The notes beneath the pieces were generated by a model that saw nothing but the letters and a program-made list of their open reading frames with translations, did not search any database and was not told where the DNA came from. Shown here one piece after another: positions 31,885-44,400 of a DNA stretch of 64,000 nt. Positions within the stretch are counted from its first letter, which is position 1, and every line of letters starts with the position of its first letter. A program made the translations under genes and the position numbers. The DNA is from Liolophura sinensis. Its lineage: Eukaryota; Mollusca; Polyplacophora; Chitonida; Chitonidae. The stretch is from the NCBI RefSeq assembly GCF_032854445.1, contig NC_088296.1:4301246-4365245 (forward strand), written 5' to 3'.

Positions 31885-32395
31885 TGTTCGTGTGGTCCTA
31901 CGTGACATAGGCCTACACAGTGAGCTAGATGTAGAGTGTCAGCTGTGGGGAAATTGGTCAGAGATCAAACAAATAAATCAATCAGGTGTTTGACCTACTC
32001 GCACACTTCCTTGTTCGCGATTGCTAGAACTAATAAGGCTGCCATACTGCCGAGGTGGCGTTAAGTCGTGATCATGTACTTATTCTTCGTCCGTACATAT
32101 TGCTCTGACACCTTGAATCACGTACACGTTTGGCATTTTCATTTCAACTGCTGTGAAATTCTGATGGTAAATCTCACAACGAATGTATGAACTTTGATTG
32201 CCTATTTGTATGTTGCGAATCTCCCTGTGGTCACTAACAGCTTTTGTCAGACGTTCTCAAGGCCTTGACCAAGGACGTCGTGGGTTGGAATCCAGCTTTA
32301 GCTCCGATTTCATGCCAGGAGATGCAACGGAAAGCATCAGGTTTGTCGTCAGCGCCGTTGGGAATCTTCTAATATGTGAAAAACGTACACACTAT
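31885..32395. other. No gene recognised; weak tRNA-like stretch at 32230-32380
   Basis: CTAACAGCTTTTGTCAGACG, then GGACGTCGTGGGTTGGAATC and CAGCTTTAGCTCC resemble the A-box and B-box layout of the third SINE type. No gene is supported. Confidence 0.35.
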
Positions 32396-32397
32396 TT

Positions 32398-32640
32398 ATT
32401 CCTTTATGTATTTAACTAGTGTTTCTACGCCGTACTCAAGAATATTTAACTGATACTACGGCGGCCATCATTATGGTGGGAGAAAACCGGGCAGATTTTT
32501 TTTATTATTTGATTGGTGTTTAGCACCGCACTCAAGAATATTTCACTTATACGACAGCGGCCAGCATTGTGGAAGGTTGGAACAAGGAAGAGCCCGGGAG
32601 AAACCCACGGTCATCCACAGGTTTCTGTGCAAGTAGCTAA
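32398..32640 (-). mobile_element. Two SINE family 2 copies in tandem, the first truncated
   Basis: A first copy (TACGCCGTACTCAAGAATAT through GGGAGAAAACCGGGCAGA) is cut short by a second that starts with TTTTTTTATTATTTGATTGG and runs to ACCCACGGTCATCCACAGG. The second probably inserted into the first. Confidence 0.75.
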
Positions 32641-33592
32641 TAACCGTTAGCAATTTATAACCTATAATACAGTATAACTCATAAACTGTTACGCTCATAG
32701 ATAATTCCCCGGGCTTGAAACCTGCTATTTCATATCCACATTTTCACAAAGGCACACTTGATGACTTCGTATGCGGTCAAGATATTTACAAACCAATAAT
32801 GTTATAAGGTTTTTTGGATCTACGGCTGTTTTTATTGGGTAAAGGGTTTTCCTCTTGTCGTCCGCATAAAATATGAGTGTGAGACATTTGCTCATTATAC
32901 AAGCATTTGCAGCGCTGAAGTAGAACGCAAAACAGTTTTCACTGTTTTGACGGAGGCAGTTTCCGTTTCGTCCCACGGAAGGACAAAAATACAGCGAATT
33001 TACAACCATGAGATCAAAACACTTTACTATGTTGGATACCAAGATAGCGCACTACTTTCATGCGCGCTTTGTCATAAACCACCGATGGGATCTCACCGGA
33101 AATCGGTTTGCGGTCATGTTTATGTGCGCTGACTTCAGATCATCCCACGTCGCCATTTAGCTGTCACGGGAGGAAACGGCTCAATATTTACAGCGTCAGA
33201 ATTATAAATTACAGCTCTATATCACGACATTTTATATCACAGGTGAATTTGTTCTAAATCCGAATAAATTAGTCCATGCCAGAAGTGGGCGATCCATGCC
33301 TGGCGCTGGCCAAACAATATAACGAGCTCTACCATTAGAGGTCACTTGTTTTTGACCCGAGATGCAAATCTCCGTCTTTCTCAAGCAAAAGTTTAACACA
33401 TAAACTGTGTTTTACACATTGACTGTTGACATTCGCACCGTGAAAATCAACCAGATATTGTTTATTTAGAAATGTTAATGTTTATTTGTTTGCTTGTATG
33501 GAATTTAATTTATACGCCAAAGCATGCGCATACCATGCAGACATCGGCTAAAACGGTCCTTGTGAATAATCGCAAGGCCAATTCCCCCAAAC
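32641..33592. other. No gene recognised
   Basis: Unique sequence. The overlapping open frames at 32725-33132 on both strands show no domain or splice support. Confidence 0.4.
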
Positions 33593-33593
33593 C

Positions 33594-33842
33594 AGCCCCG
33601 ATAGCACAGTTGGTAGCGCGTCCGCTTCGGGAGCGGTAGATGCAGGGTCAGTCCTGGATCGAGCAACACCGCCAACCGGCTGACTGGTAAGGCGTCTCAG
33701 TGAAGCAACCCTAGATAAAAGAGCAGTGGAAATCCGCCCTGCAACAAGGAGGTACATTACATGCATTCTAAGGATTCCTTCGTCGTCACATGACTGAATA
33801 TTGAAAGTACGACGTTAAACCCCAAGCACTCACTCACTCACC
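33594..33842 (+). mobile_element. Full-length SINE family 1
   Basis: The best copy in the window. The tRNA-like head is CCCCGATAGCACAGTTGGTA, then GCGCGTCCGCTTCGGGAGCG and GCAGGGTCAGTCCTGGATCG. The body has AAGGCGTCTCAGTGAAGCAA and AGATAAAAGAGCAGTGGAAA. The 3' end is TTCGTCGTCACATGACTGAA, then TACGACGTTAAACCCCAAGC and an ACTC tail. A-box-like and B-box-like motifs are present, as expected for a Pol III-transcribed SINE. Confidence 0.9.
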
Positions 33843-34400
33843 AATTCGCCAAATGACGCTTAACACAAACCAACAAAGAACCAAGTAAAAAGCCAACAGT
33901 TTTCAATAATCCTAGGGCAGTGACTTCTGCTAAATCACAATTGGCATTACTTCATTTATTTTTACCTAATTCTGCTTGGAAAATAGGCCGTATTTCACGA
34001 GTTACGTGCGACCATTTGTCATCTATCACACTATCCTCGCTGTTCTGGTCTTACTCTCAATGATGTACGTCTTTGATTAGATTGGAAAGATGCAAGGAAT
34101 GTTCTAGGCGAATGATTGAAATCAGTGTTCAAAGCGTGTTCGTTTTCATTGCAACTATTCATACATCCAACATGGCAATCTTATTCAACCTGATGAATAG
34201 ACCGCTCCTATCCCCTGGTACAGCTGAATCAGACACGATCATGAAGCAGAGTGGCCGAGATTCTGGACGCTCTGTTCATATTTACTTACAAGAGAATTTA
34301 TACTCATCGTAAGAAACTTAGAGTGAAGAAGGTTTGTGTAATAACTTTGACACACTAGTGTTTGCTGCAATAACGTGTGACGTTTAACGCTGTACTTAGG
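33843..34400. other. No gene recognised
   Basis: Unique sequence. The last 30 bases (ACGTTTAACGCTGTACTTAG) are a scrap of SINE family 2 leading into the purine tract. Confidence 0.4.
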
Positions 34401-34411
34401 AATATTCACTT

Positions 34412-34830
34412 ATATGGACGGAAGAAACAGGAGAGCCTGGAGGAAACTGGATAGCCAGGAAGAAACCAGAGAGCAGGGGAGAAACCAGACAGCCACGAAG
34501 AAACCAGAGAGTGGGGGAGAAACCAGAGAGGCAGGAAGAAACCAGAGAGCGAGGCGGGGGACCGGAGAGCCAGGAAGAAACCGGAGAGGGAGAAAAAATA
34601 CAGTTTTGGGAGTTTGGGAGAGACGGGGAGCCAGGAGTAAACCTGAGAGCCAGGGGTAAACCGGAGAGCCAGGAGTAAACCGAGGAGAGGAGCCAGGAGT
34701 AAACCGGAGAACCAGGAGTAAACCGGAGAGCCAGGAGTAAACCGAGGAGCCAGGAAGAAACCGGGGAGCCAGGTAGAAATCAGGGAGCCAGGAAGACACC
34801 GGAGAGCCTGGAAGAAGAGGAGTGGCAAGA
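34412..34830. repeat. Purine-rich degenerate 18-20-bp repeat
   Basis: Units such as GAGAGCCAGGAGTAAACCG and GAGCCAGGAAGAAACCG make the plus strand about 85 percent purine by eye for over 400 bases. It seems to have grown from the GGAAGAAACCGGAGAGCC part of SINE family 2, whose fragment abuts it. Confidence 0.85.
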
Positions 34831-35280
34831 GTAAACTGACGACCTTCGCCAGATATTCGTTAAAGCCAACACAAGGCGGTCTGGGTTCGACCCGGTGTCC
34901 TCTCTGTGCTGGCAAACATCTTCTGTTATACATTGTTATCCTAAAGCCTGTATTTTCCTATGCTAAATGGCTCGTATAACTATAAACATTCATTTCGGAA
35001 AATTCTAGACCGGTCACGTGTAATAAATTATAATTAACATGACTGCATTTTGTTTACCTAATTCTGGCGCGTGAAATTTGCTACTATTTAAACATTTACA
35101 TGAACGGTTAGAATAAAACCCCAAATGACGTAAATTGACAAGATACCTTATGTACTAACTGTCATCGTTGCTCTGGCTTTACTCTCTATGCTGTAAGTCT
35201 TTAATCATAGTCATTCACCTTATTCTATTGTTGTCACATATTATACTATTGTTGTTATACATATTAATTTGTTGTCATGC
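34831..35280. other. No gene recognised
   Basis: Unique AT-rich sequence leading into the 21-bp array. Confidence 0.4.
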
Positions 35281-35283
35281 TTC

Positions 35284-36577
35284 TGCTGCTACATATTATC
35301 CGGTGACTGCTACATATTGTCCTGTGACTGCTACATATTGTTCTGTGACTGCTACATATTATCCTGTGACTACTACATATTATCCTGTGACTGCTACATA
35401 TTGTCCTGTGGCTGCTACACATTGTCCTGTGACTGATGCATATTCTCCTGTGACTACTACATATTGTTCTGTGACTACTACATATTGTTCTGTGATTGCT
35501 ACATATTGTCCTGTGACTACTACATGTTGTCCTGTGACTACAACACACTGTTCTGTGACTGCTACATATTGTCCTGTGACTGCTATATATTGTATTGGGA
35601 GTGCTACATATTGTCCTGTGACTACTACATATAATCCTGTGACTACTACATACTATCCTGTGACTGCTACATATTGTCCTGTGGCTGCTACACATTGTCC
35701 TGTGACTGATGCATATTCTCCTGTGACTACTACATATTGTTCTGTGACTACTACATATTGTTCTGTGACTGCTACATATTGTCCTGTGACTGCTATATAT
35801 TGTATTGGGAGTGCTACATATTGTCCTGTGACTGCGACATATTGTCCTGTGACTTCTACATATTATCCTGTGACTACTACATATTGTCCTGTGACTACTA
35901 CATATTCTCCTGTGACTACTACATATTGTCCTGTGACTACTACATATTGTCCTGTGACTACTACATATTCTCCTGTGACTGCTGCACATTGTCCTGTGAC
36001 TGCTACATATTATCCTGTGACTGCTACATATTGTCATGTGACTCCTACACATTGTCCTGTGACTACTACACATTGTCCTGTGACTACTACATATTCTCCT
36101 GTGACTACTACATATTGTCCTGTGACTACTACATATTCTCCTGTGACTACTACATATTGTCCTGTGACTGCTACATATTATCCTGTGACTGCTACATATT
36201 GTCCTGTGACTACTACATATTGTCCTGTGACTACTACATATTGTCCTGTGACTGCTACATATTGTTCTGTGACTACTACATATTCTCCTGTGACTACAAC
36301 ATACTGTTCTGTGACTGCTACATATTGTCCTGTGACTGCTATATATTGTATTGGGACTGCTACATATTCTCCTGTGACTGCGATATATTGTCCTGTGACT
36401 GCTACATATTCTCCTGTGAATACTACATATTATCCTATGACTACTACATATTCTCCTGTGACTACTACATATTCTCCTGTGACTACTACATATTCTCCTG
36501 TGACTACTACATATTGTCCTGTTACTATTACATATTCTCCTGTGACTACTACATATTCTCCTGTGACTACTACATAT
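35284..36577. repeat. 21-bp minisatellite, block 1, about 60 copies
   Basis: The unit is TGTGACTACTACATATTGTCC with T/G and A/C variants (GACTGC, TTATCC, TTCTCC). A sub-block containing CACTGTTCTGTG or TATATTGTATTGGGAGTGC recurs about 230 bp apart, so short higher-order units exist. The seven-codon period opens long frames on both strands (VTTTYCP or CSSHRTI repeats), which I do not call as protein. Confidence 0.95.
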
Positions 36578-37341
36578 TGTTATGTGCACAACTGCCGTCA
36601 GCTTCTAAATTTAGCTAGCCACTGTTTACATATGCTAAGTTCAGCGCCTGCTGTCTGCCTCTACCTTAGGATGTTCCAGAATACGCTCAGTTCGGTGCCT
36701 GTTTGTTTACATCAAGTGTTCAGGAATTTTCTTATTGTAGACAATTCCACCAGGCTATATAAGACCTATGAAAGCAGGTCAAAAGGGAGAGAAAGGAGAA
36801 TTATTGAGCGTTTTGGATGCTTTCGCTGTGTATTACTTTAGTAAGCATTTTGTGCTCAATTTTGGTGTCTTTATAGCCTCTAGCTTTGTTATATCCTGTC
36901 TCCACCGAGCACTTGTTTAGTCTGAGCTTGTATATTTGATTCGTGCTCTTGTGTACACAGTGCTTATTAGTACACGGACCCTGTATGTGGAATTTTGTGT
37001 ATATTTCGTCATTCACTCAGTTATACTGTGGATCTTCCCTCTTGTGAATTTGCCTCTGAGCATTTATGCCTGTGTGGTATATATTGTGGAATATATGTGT
37101 CCGTTTGGACTTGACACCGTTGTACATGTAAGTACTTTAGTATTTGTTTAGATACTGCTATCCTTTCTTGTTAAACGTAAGTACTGTAGTATTTGTATAA
37201 GTCTTGTTATCTGTTCTTGTTAAACCTAATAAATTGTTGTAAAAAAAAATCTGCTGGTTTTGGTTACTTTTTGTGCGGCTAAACTGTCGTGTATTTCGAA
37301 CAAGCCATCTCTTTATAATACAGGCAGTTTGGGTCGTAACA
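36578..37341 (+). mobile_element. LTR-like block, copy 1 (764 bp)
   Basis: Starts TGTTATG and ends CGTAACA, matching inverted ends of the TG...CA type. It is flanked on both sides by ATAT (possible 4-bp target-site duplication). Inside lie a TATA box (CTATATAAG, 36755-36763) and a poly(A) signal (AATAAA, 37228-37233), spaced as in a U3-R-U5 LTR. No primer-binding site or internal genes follow, so it looks like a solo LTR in the 21-bp array. The best match is the block at 38096. Confidence 0.7.
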
Positions 37342-38095
37342 ATATTCTCCTGTGGCTACTACATATTGTCCTGTGACTACTACATATTGTCCTGTGACTC
37401 CTACATATTGTCCTGTGCCTGCTGCACATTGTCCTGTGACTGCTACATATTGTCCTGTGACTACGACATTTTGTCCTGTGAGTACTACATATTCTCCTGT
37501 GACTATATATTGTCCTGTGACTGCTACATATTGTCCTGTGACTGCTACATATTGTCCTGTGACTGCTACATATTGTCCTGTGACTGCTGTATATTGTCCT
37601 GTGACTATATATTGTACTGGGACTGCTACATATTCTCCTGTGACTGAGATATATTGTCCTGTGACTGCTACATATTGTCCTGTGACTGCGACATATTGTC
37701 CTGTGACTGCTACATATTATCCTGTGACTGCTACATATTGTCCTGTGACTGCTACATATTGTCCTGTGACTACTACATATTGTCCTGTGACTACTACATA
37801 CTGTTCTGTGACTGCTACATATTGTCCTGTGACTGCTACATATTGTATTGGGACTGCTACATATTCTCCTGTGACTGAGATATATTGTCCTGTGACTGCT
37901 ACATATTCTCCTGTGAATACTACATATTGTCCTGTGACTACTACATATTCTCCTGTGACTACCACATATTGTCCTGTGACTACTACATATTCTCCTGTGA
38001 CTACTACATATTCTCCTGTGACTACTACATATTGTCCTGTGACTACCACATATTGTCCTGTGACTATTACATATTCTCATGTGACTACTACATAT
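37342..38095. repeat. 21-bp minisatellite, block 2
   Basis: The same unit as block 1, about 36 copies, lying between the two LTR-like blocks. It starts ATATTCTCCTGTGGCTAC, exactly as block 3 does. Confidence 0.95.
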
Positions 38096-38849
38096 TGTTA
38101 TGTGCACAACTGTCGTCAGCTTCTAAATTTAGCTTGCCACTGTTTACATATGCTAAGTTCAGGACCTGCTGTCTGCCTCTACCTTAGAATGTTCCAGAAT
38201 AGCCTTAGTTCGGTGCCTGTTTGTTTACATCATGTCTTCTTATTCTAGACAATTCCACCAGGCTATATAAGACCTATGAAAGCAGGTCAAAGGGGAGAGA
38301 AAGGAGAATTATTGAAAGTTTTGGATGCTTTCGTTGTGTATTACTTTAGTAAGCATTTTGTGCTCAATTTTGGTGTCTTTATAGCCTCTAGCTTTGTTAT
38401 ATCCTATCTCCACCGAGCACTTGTTCAGTCTGAGCTTGTATATTTGATTCGTGCTCTTGTGTACACAGTGCTTATTAGTACACGGACCCTGTATGTGGAA
38501 TTTTGTGTATATTTCGTCATTCACTCAGTTATACTGTGGATCTTCCCTCTTGTGAATTTGCCTCTGAGCATTTATGCCTATGTGGTATATATTGTGGAAT
38601 ATATGCGTCCGTTTGGACTTGACACCGTTGTACATGTAAGTACTTTAGTATTTGTATAAATACTGCTATCCTTTCTTGTTAAACGTAAGTACTGTAGTAT
38701 TTGTATAAGTCTTGTTATCTGTTCTTGTTAAACCTAATAAACTGTTGTAAAATAAAATCTGCTGGTTTTGGTTACTTTTTGTGCGGCTAAACTGTCGTGT
38801 ATTTCGAACAAGCCATCTCTTTATAATACAGGCAGTTTGGGTCGTAACA
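38096..38849 (+). mobile_element. LTR-like block, copy 2 (754 bp)
   Basis: Nearly identical to 36578-37341, with a few substitutions and a short deletion in the stretch before the TATA box. It has the same TGTTATG/CGTAACA ends, ATAT flanks, TATA box and AATAAA. Both copies are preceded and followed by the same satellite bases, which favours tandem duplication of satellite plus LTR over two insertions. Confidence 0.7.
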
Positions 38850-39592
38850 ATATTCTCCTGTGGCTACTACATATTGTCCTTTGGCTATTACATATTGTCC
38901 TGTGACTACTACATATTGTCCTGTGCCTAATGCACATTGTCCTGTGACTGCTGCATATTGTCCTGTGATTGCTACATATTGTCCTGTGACTGCTACATTT
39001 TATCCTGTGGGTACTACATATTGTCCTGTGACTCCTACATATTGTCCTGTGACTCCTACATATTGTCCTGTGACTCCTACATATTGTCCTGTGACTGCTG
39101 TATATTGTCCTGTGACTATATATTGTCCTGTGGGTACTACGTTGTCCTGTGACTACTACATATTGTGCTGTGACTACTACATATTCTCCTGTGACTGCTA
39201 CATATTGTCCTGTGACTGCTGTATATTTTCCTGTGACTATATATTGTCATGTGAGTACTACGTTGTCCTGTGACTACTACATATTGTCCTGTGACTACTA
39301 CATATTGTCCTGTGACCGCTACATATTGTCCTGTGACTACTACATATTGTACTGTGACTGCTACATATTATCCTGTGACTGCTACATATTCTCCTGTGAC
39401 TGCTACATATTCTCCTGTGACTGCTACATATTGTCCTGTGGCTACTACATATTGTCCTGTGACTGCTACATATTATCCTGTGACCATTGCATATTCTCCT
39501 GTGACTGCTACATATTATCCTGTGACTGCTACATATTGCCCCCTGACTACTACATGTTGTCCTGTGACCACTACATATTTTTATATTACTGT
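38850..39592. repeat. 21-bp minisatellite, block 3
   Basis: The third block, about 35 copies, with more 18-bp and 16-bp deletion variants (GTGACTATATATTGTCC, GGGTACTACGTTGTCC) than the others, so it is more eroded. It ends in degenerate units near 39592, and a stray unit lies at 39640-39670. Confidence 0.93.
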
Positions 39593-39859
39593 TAGGTATT
39601 GTTCAGTGAGAACACAATGTATGTTGCTCTGGCTTCACAACACATTGTCCTGTAGTCGCTACATATTGTGAATGGAACCAGAATTTTAGAGCCTCTTATC
39701 TGAAACGCCGTCGCTGCAACTTATGTCCGTCTGTGAATGCTACGTACTATTTTTGGGTATATTTCATTCTACAATAGGACCAACCATAAGGTTTCGTTGG
39801 GACGAATAGCCCAGCATGTTTACTAGCCTATCTTGTTTCTGAAGAAGTACAAGTCTTAC

Positions 39860-40718
39860 CTAATTCAGATATGACCTCTACACCTAATTCAGATATGACA
39901 TCTACACCTTATTCAGATGTGACATGTACACCTAATCCAAATTTACCCGTAATCCAGACGTGATATCTACACCTTATTCAGATGTGACATCCACACCTAA
40001 TCCAGATGTGACATCCACACCTAATCCAGAGGTGACATCTACACCTGATCCAGATGTGACTTCTTCTCCAAATTCAGATATAACATAAACACTTAATCCA
40101 GATGTGACATCTACGCCTAATCCAGTTGTGACATCTACACTTAATCCAGATGTGACATTAACACTTAATCCAGATGTGATATTTACGCCTAATCCAGATG
40201 TGACATCTACACCTAATCCAGTTGTGACATCTACACTTTATTCAGATGTGGCATCTACACCTAATCCAGTTGTGACTTCTACACCTAATCCAGATGTGAC
40301 ATCGACACGTAATCCAGATGTGACATCTACACCTGATCCAGATGTGACATATACACCAAATTCAAATGTGACATCTACACCAAATCCAGATGTGAAATCT
40401 ACACCATATTAAGATGTGACATCTACACCTAATCCCGATGTGACATCCACAATTTATTCAGATTTGACATCTACACCTAATCCAGTTGTGACATCTACAC
40501 CTAATCCAGATGTGACATCCACACTTTATTCAGATGTGACATCGACACCTAATCCAGATGTGACATCTACACCTAATCCAGATGTGACATCCACACCAAA
40601 TTCAAATGTGACATCTACACCAAATCCAGATGTGAAATCTACACCATATTCAGATGTGACATCTACACCTAATCCCGATGTCAAATCTACTCTGTATACT
40701 GATTTGTTTGAGTACATT
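39860..40718. repeat. 24-bp minisatellite, about 35 copies
   Basis: The unit is GATGTGACATCTACACCTAA followed by TCCA. A block of about 216 bp (including CCAAATTCAAATGTG and GTGAAATCTACACCATATT) occurs twice, near 40330-40440 and 40590-40670, showing a local duplication. The eight-codon frame (DVTSTPNP) is open on the plus strand in two pieces, with no start signal or exon context. Confidence 0.93.
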
Positions 40719-41440
40719 TAAAGTAATACCAAAATCTAAGGCAAGATATTTGCCAACTGCATGTACATTTCCTGTAGTACGTACCAAGCTCATCTAAATT
40801 ACACATTTGCTAACTCTGTTTATAGTAGTACCAGTAAATTCCACAAAAGTCTCCGTATTATACACCCAGACAACACAACGCAGAATCATTTGTACCGGTA
40901 CTGTGTCGTAATTTAATCAAATTATTAATAAGCGCTTAAAAGTCGAACTAAATCTTAATACAATAATATGTTGTTTTTGTTTGGTTTTTTTTGGAAGTAA
41001 ATGTTGATACATGAAAATTGTAAAACAGTATAAATTAGGTTATGACTTGGAGTTGATATTTTTAGGTTTAAAATAGTATCTACATTTTATATAGGATATT
41101 AATGCTTGTTGCCACGTATAAAGCAACTTTCGTGGATCTCTGTGTTTAATTAAACATACACAAATGCATGCAGTGTTTATTTACAGACGAAACTTTACAT
41201 GTTTGCTTCCAAGTCGCATAAAACACGTTCAAATATGTATAATAATTATCCCGCCATGCTTTAGTTTTACAAAATGTCGAAATATGGAAATGTGTTTTTT
41301 TTTTCTTTTTTTTTTAGACAGATTCACAGTTCACAGTTCAAATGTTTGATATACGGGTTTCATAGTTCTTCAAATTAGAACATCAACCTGAGAAATAACA
41401 TGTCAAATTTCCCACCTAAAAAGATTGCTCAAGAACTTTT
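40719..41440. other. No gene recognised; 3' flank of ZP gene B
   Basis: AT-rich sequence with a T-run at 41298-41314. The minus strand has AATAAA at 41441-41446, 30 bases past the ZP gene B stop, so part of this may be its 3' untranslated region or downstream flank. Confidence 0.45.
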
Positions 41441-41446
41441 TTTATT
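41441..41446 (-). terminator. Candidate poly(A) signal of ZP gene B
   Basis: AATAAA on the minus strand, 30 bases after the stop codon at 41476. That would give a very short 3' untranslated region, so a later signal is also possible. Confidence 0.35.
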
Positions 41447-41475
41447 TCAGAGTGTCAGTTTTCATGGAGATGCCT

Positions 41476-44400
41476 TTAAGCCTTCCCACCAACTTTCTTC
41501 TTCTGCAAGTGATAAGTACGCAGGCATAGCAAAATGGCCGCCACGACAGCAGCCGTCAGCACGATCCCGAATACCGCTACAATTGCCACAAAGGCGGTAT
41601 TCTCCATGCATCGTTCCTTCTCCACGACTGGGGACGTGTCCACTGGCTCCATAACTGGAAACAAGTTGAACGTACAGATAAGAAAATCATATCAGCGGCG
41701 TATGCCCTTATCTGGAAAATTTTGTGTCATTTTAAAAACATATTATGTTCAGGAATGTGCAGTTTTCATTTATTTATTTGTTTGGTTGGTATTTTACGCC
41801 ATGCTCAACAACATTTCACTTACACCACGGAAGCTAGCATTATGATGGGAGGAAACCGGGCAGAGCCCTTGGGAAATCCACGACCATCCGCAGGTTGCTA
41901 CAGACCTTCCCACGTACGACCGGAGAGGAAGCCAGCATGAGCTTCGATTTGAACTCACGGCAGCATTGGTGAGAGGCTCCTGGGTCATTGCGCCGTACTG
42001 GCGTACTAACCCCATCAGCCACGGGAATAACAAATATTTCTGCAATATTTCAGACCCAAACAAACCCAGGAGTGTGAAAATTCATCAGCTTAATCTAATC
42101 ATGTTTAATGAATTTTCTATATTCTATATACAACACATACGTTAAGGCTGACAGCGAAAAGTGAAGACGTCGCGCTGCTAAGGGATGTCACTTTTGCATA
42201 TCCAAAAATTGCGTATTTCATCAAAAATTAAAGACGCTATTTAAAAATACGAAGTAGCCTATTAGCTCAGACTATTCCTGGGCAGACTTAGATATAAAAA
42301 AGTGTACACATTAATTATGCTTGACTTACCGGTGTTGTCTCCAAAGGTAACAACGAAGACCTTCCTGGTGACGTTCACTTTGTTGTCTTCGTCCACCTGT
42401 CTTCTCTTACGCCCGTAACCTTTTCTTGTCGAGCTGCCGTCACACGTTTTCTGGGGTGGAAAAGAACCCATGTAAGAGCAACCAAACCCTGGGGTAATAT
42501 GAGGTGGACAGTGTAAATTCATAATCCTTACAGCGCATGCGTTGCACTCCACGTTCGTTTTACATCACTGCCCCCACTAGAAAATTTGGTAGAGAAATCT
42601 TGAACAACACTGACGTCAATAGTGTCATGGTGATGAGACATGAAGTGACGTCAGAAAACACTAAAACTCATTCTAAACCTTTGTTGATACTTACTGGATA
42701 CTTGATACAATGGGCATGCATTCTCTTTATGTAAAGTATGTACAACGTGATTGTAATAAACGCTTGAATCAGTTTTACTTATGAATACAGCCTAAATACT
42801 TCAGCGCAAGGGCACAAATGGTGAGACCAAGCCTACACAAGCCTACGTATGTCGCAAAAATTCCAAATGTCAAGATTGTCTAGTGGTTGCAGTGATGCAA
42901 AGTTAACGTAGAGAGCCGCGCATGCGCTGTAAGGATTATGCTATACATCCCGCTTGGAGTCGTTAGTCTAGGTACATATGCGCTTGTGGGGAGACGAGAT
43001 ATTGAAGGCATCCGCGAGTCTGATCCACAAAAATTAGCAGATTGCCTATTCTACGATTCAGTTGATTAAAGCGGAAAACGTTTTGGAGAAAAAACACATG
43101 GCGGAGAGCTGTACTTATTTTAAACATTTAAAAAATGGCCGCCTGAATCTTTGTGGATAACAAATGTCTTAAACCAGGCTTTTAGTATTATTTAAATTTA
43201 ATATATTCTCAAGTATCCTCACCAATCCGATATTCAGTGAAATTTATCAGTTCGGTATCCCGTCTTCCTTTACAACACGTTTCTGTATACATGTTTCTGT
43301 ACAGCATGTTTCTGTACAGCATGTTCTGTACAGCATGTTTCTGTATACATGTTTCTGTACAGCATGTTTCTGTACAGCATGTTTCTGTATACATGTTTCT
43401 GTACAGCATGTTTCTGTAGAGCATGTTTCTGTATACATGTTTCTGTACAGCATGTTTCTGTACAGCATGTTTCTGTACAGCATGTTCATGTACAGCATGT
43501 TTCTGTATACATGTTTCTGTACAACATGTTTCTGTACAGCATGTTTCTGTATACATGTTTCTGTACAGCATGTTTCTGTATACATGTTTCTGTACAGCAT
43601 GTTTCTGTACAGCATATTTCTGTAGCATGCTCCTGTACAGCATGTTTTTGTATTTCTGTACAGCATGTTTCTGTACAGCATGTTTCTGTACAGCATATTT
43701 CTGTACAGCATGCTCATGTACAGCATGTTTCTGCACAGCATGTTTCTAAGTATATTGTGCCAATTATGTCAAATGTCAACCATACAAAATTAAGAAAAAA
43801 AATCCCTAAAAATCTCTATTTTTCAGTATTTAAGGATATGTTTCCAGAACCTAATTTTACTTAAGCGATGGTGCCATGTTGTCGTTTAACTTGCTACTAT
43901 TTATGCACTTACATGTTATCAGTTAGAATAAAACAGTGGCTGAGATAAATTGACACGAGACCATATGTCACCAGTTATGTGTGACTATTTGCCAGCTATC
44001 ATACTGTCTAGCCCTTTAAGATACATCCATGATACAAGCAAATTTAATCTCTAAAGCTTTAGAAACAACTGATGATCTATGCCCAGCCAACACTGATCCC
44101 ACTGTCCTCGCTCGTACTTGTTGATGCGGACTCCCTTTGGGCTAACATACAGTCCTGTACGCTCACCGGTTCACAGCTAGCTCTGTCCGCCGCCCGACAC
44201 AGCTTCACCGAGCAGGACATGTAAAGAGAATCCTGTCCCTCAAACTTAAAGCCCCGGAAGCCGATGGACACCGTGTTCGCGGACTTCTGGAGGTCACCGG
44301 AGAGAACGTCCATGGCATCGGGGGAGGGGCACCTGTGAGACAGAAAGTACACAGGTATGTGCAGCATCGGTATAGGGGAGAAAGGTATCTGCATAATACA

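Noticed and set aside
33594..33670. A functional tRNA gene
   Set aside because: The A- and B-box-like motifs belong to the head of a SINE whose body and tail follow. The stretch does not fold into a clean cloverleaf by eye.
35168..36841. 557-codon VTTTYCP-repeat frame and the 441-codon opposite-strand frame
   Set aside because: By-products of the 21-bp array. The same bases are open on both strands, and the frame runs on into the LTR-like block.
36578..38849. A complete LTR retrotransposon with the satellite as its interior
   Set aside because: There is no primer-binding site after the first block, no polypurine tract before the second and no coding sequence. The satellite continues identically outside both blocks, so tandem duplication explains it better.
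43209..43864. Cys-rich repeat proteins on either strand
   Set aside because: 15-bp repeat inside ZP gene B intron 8.
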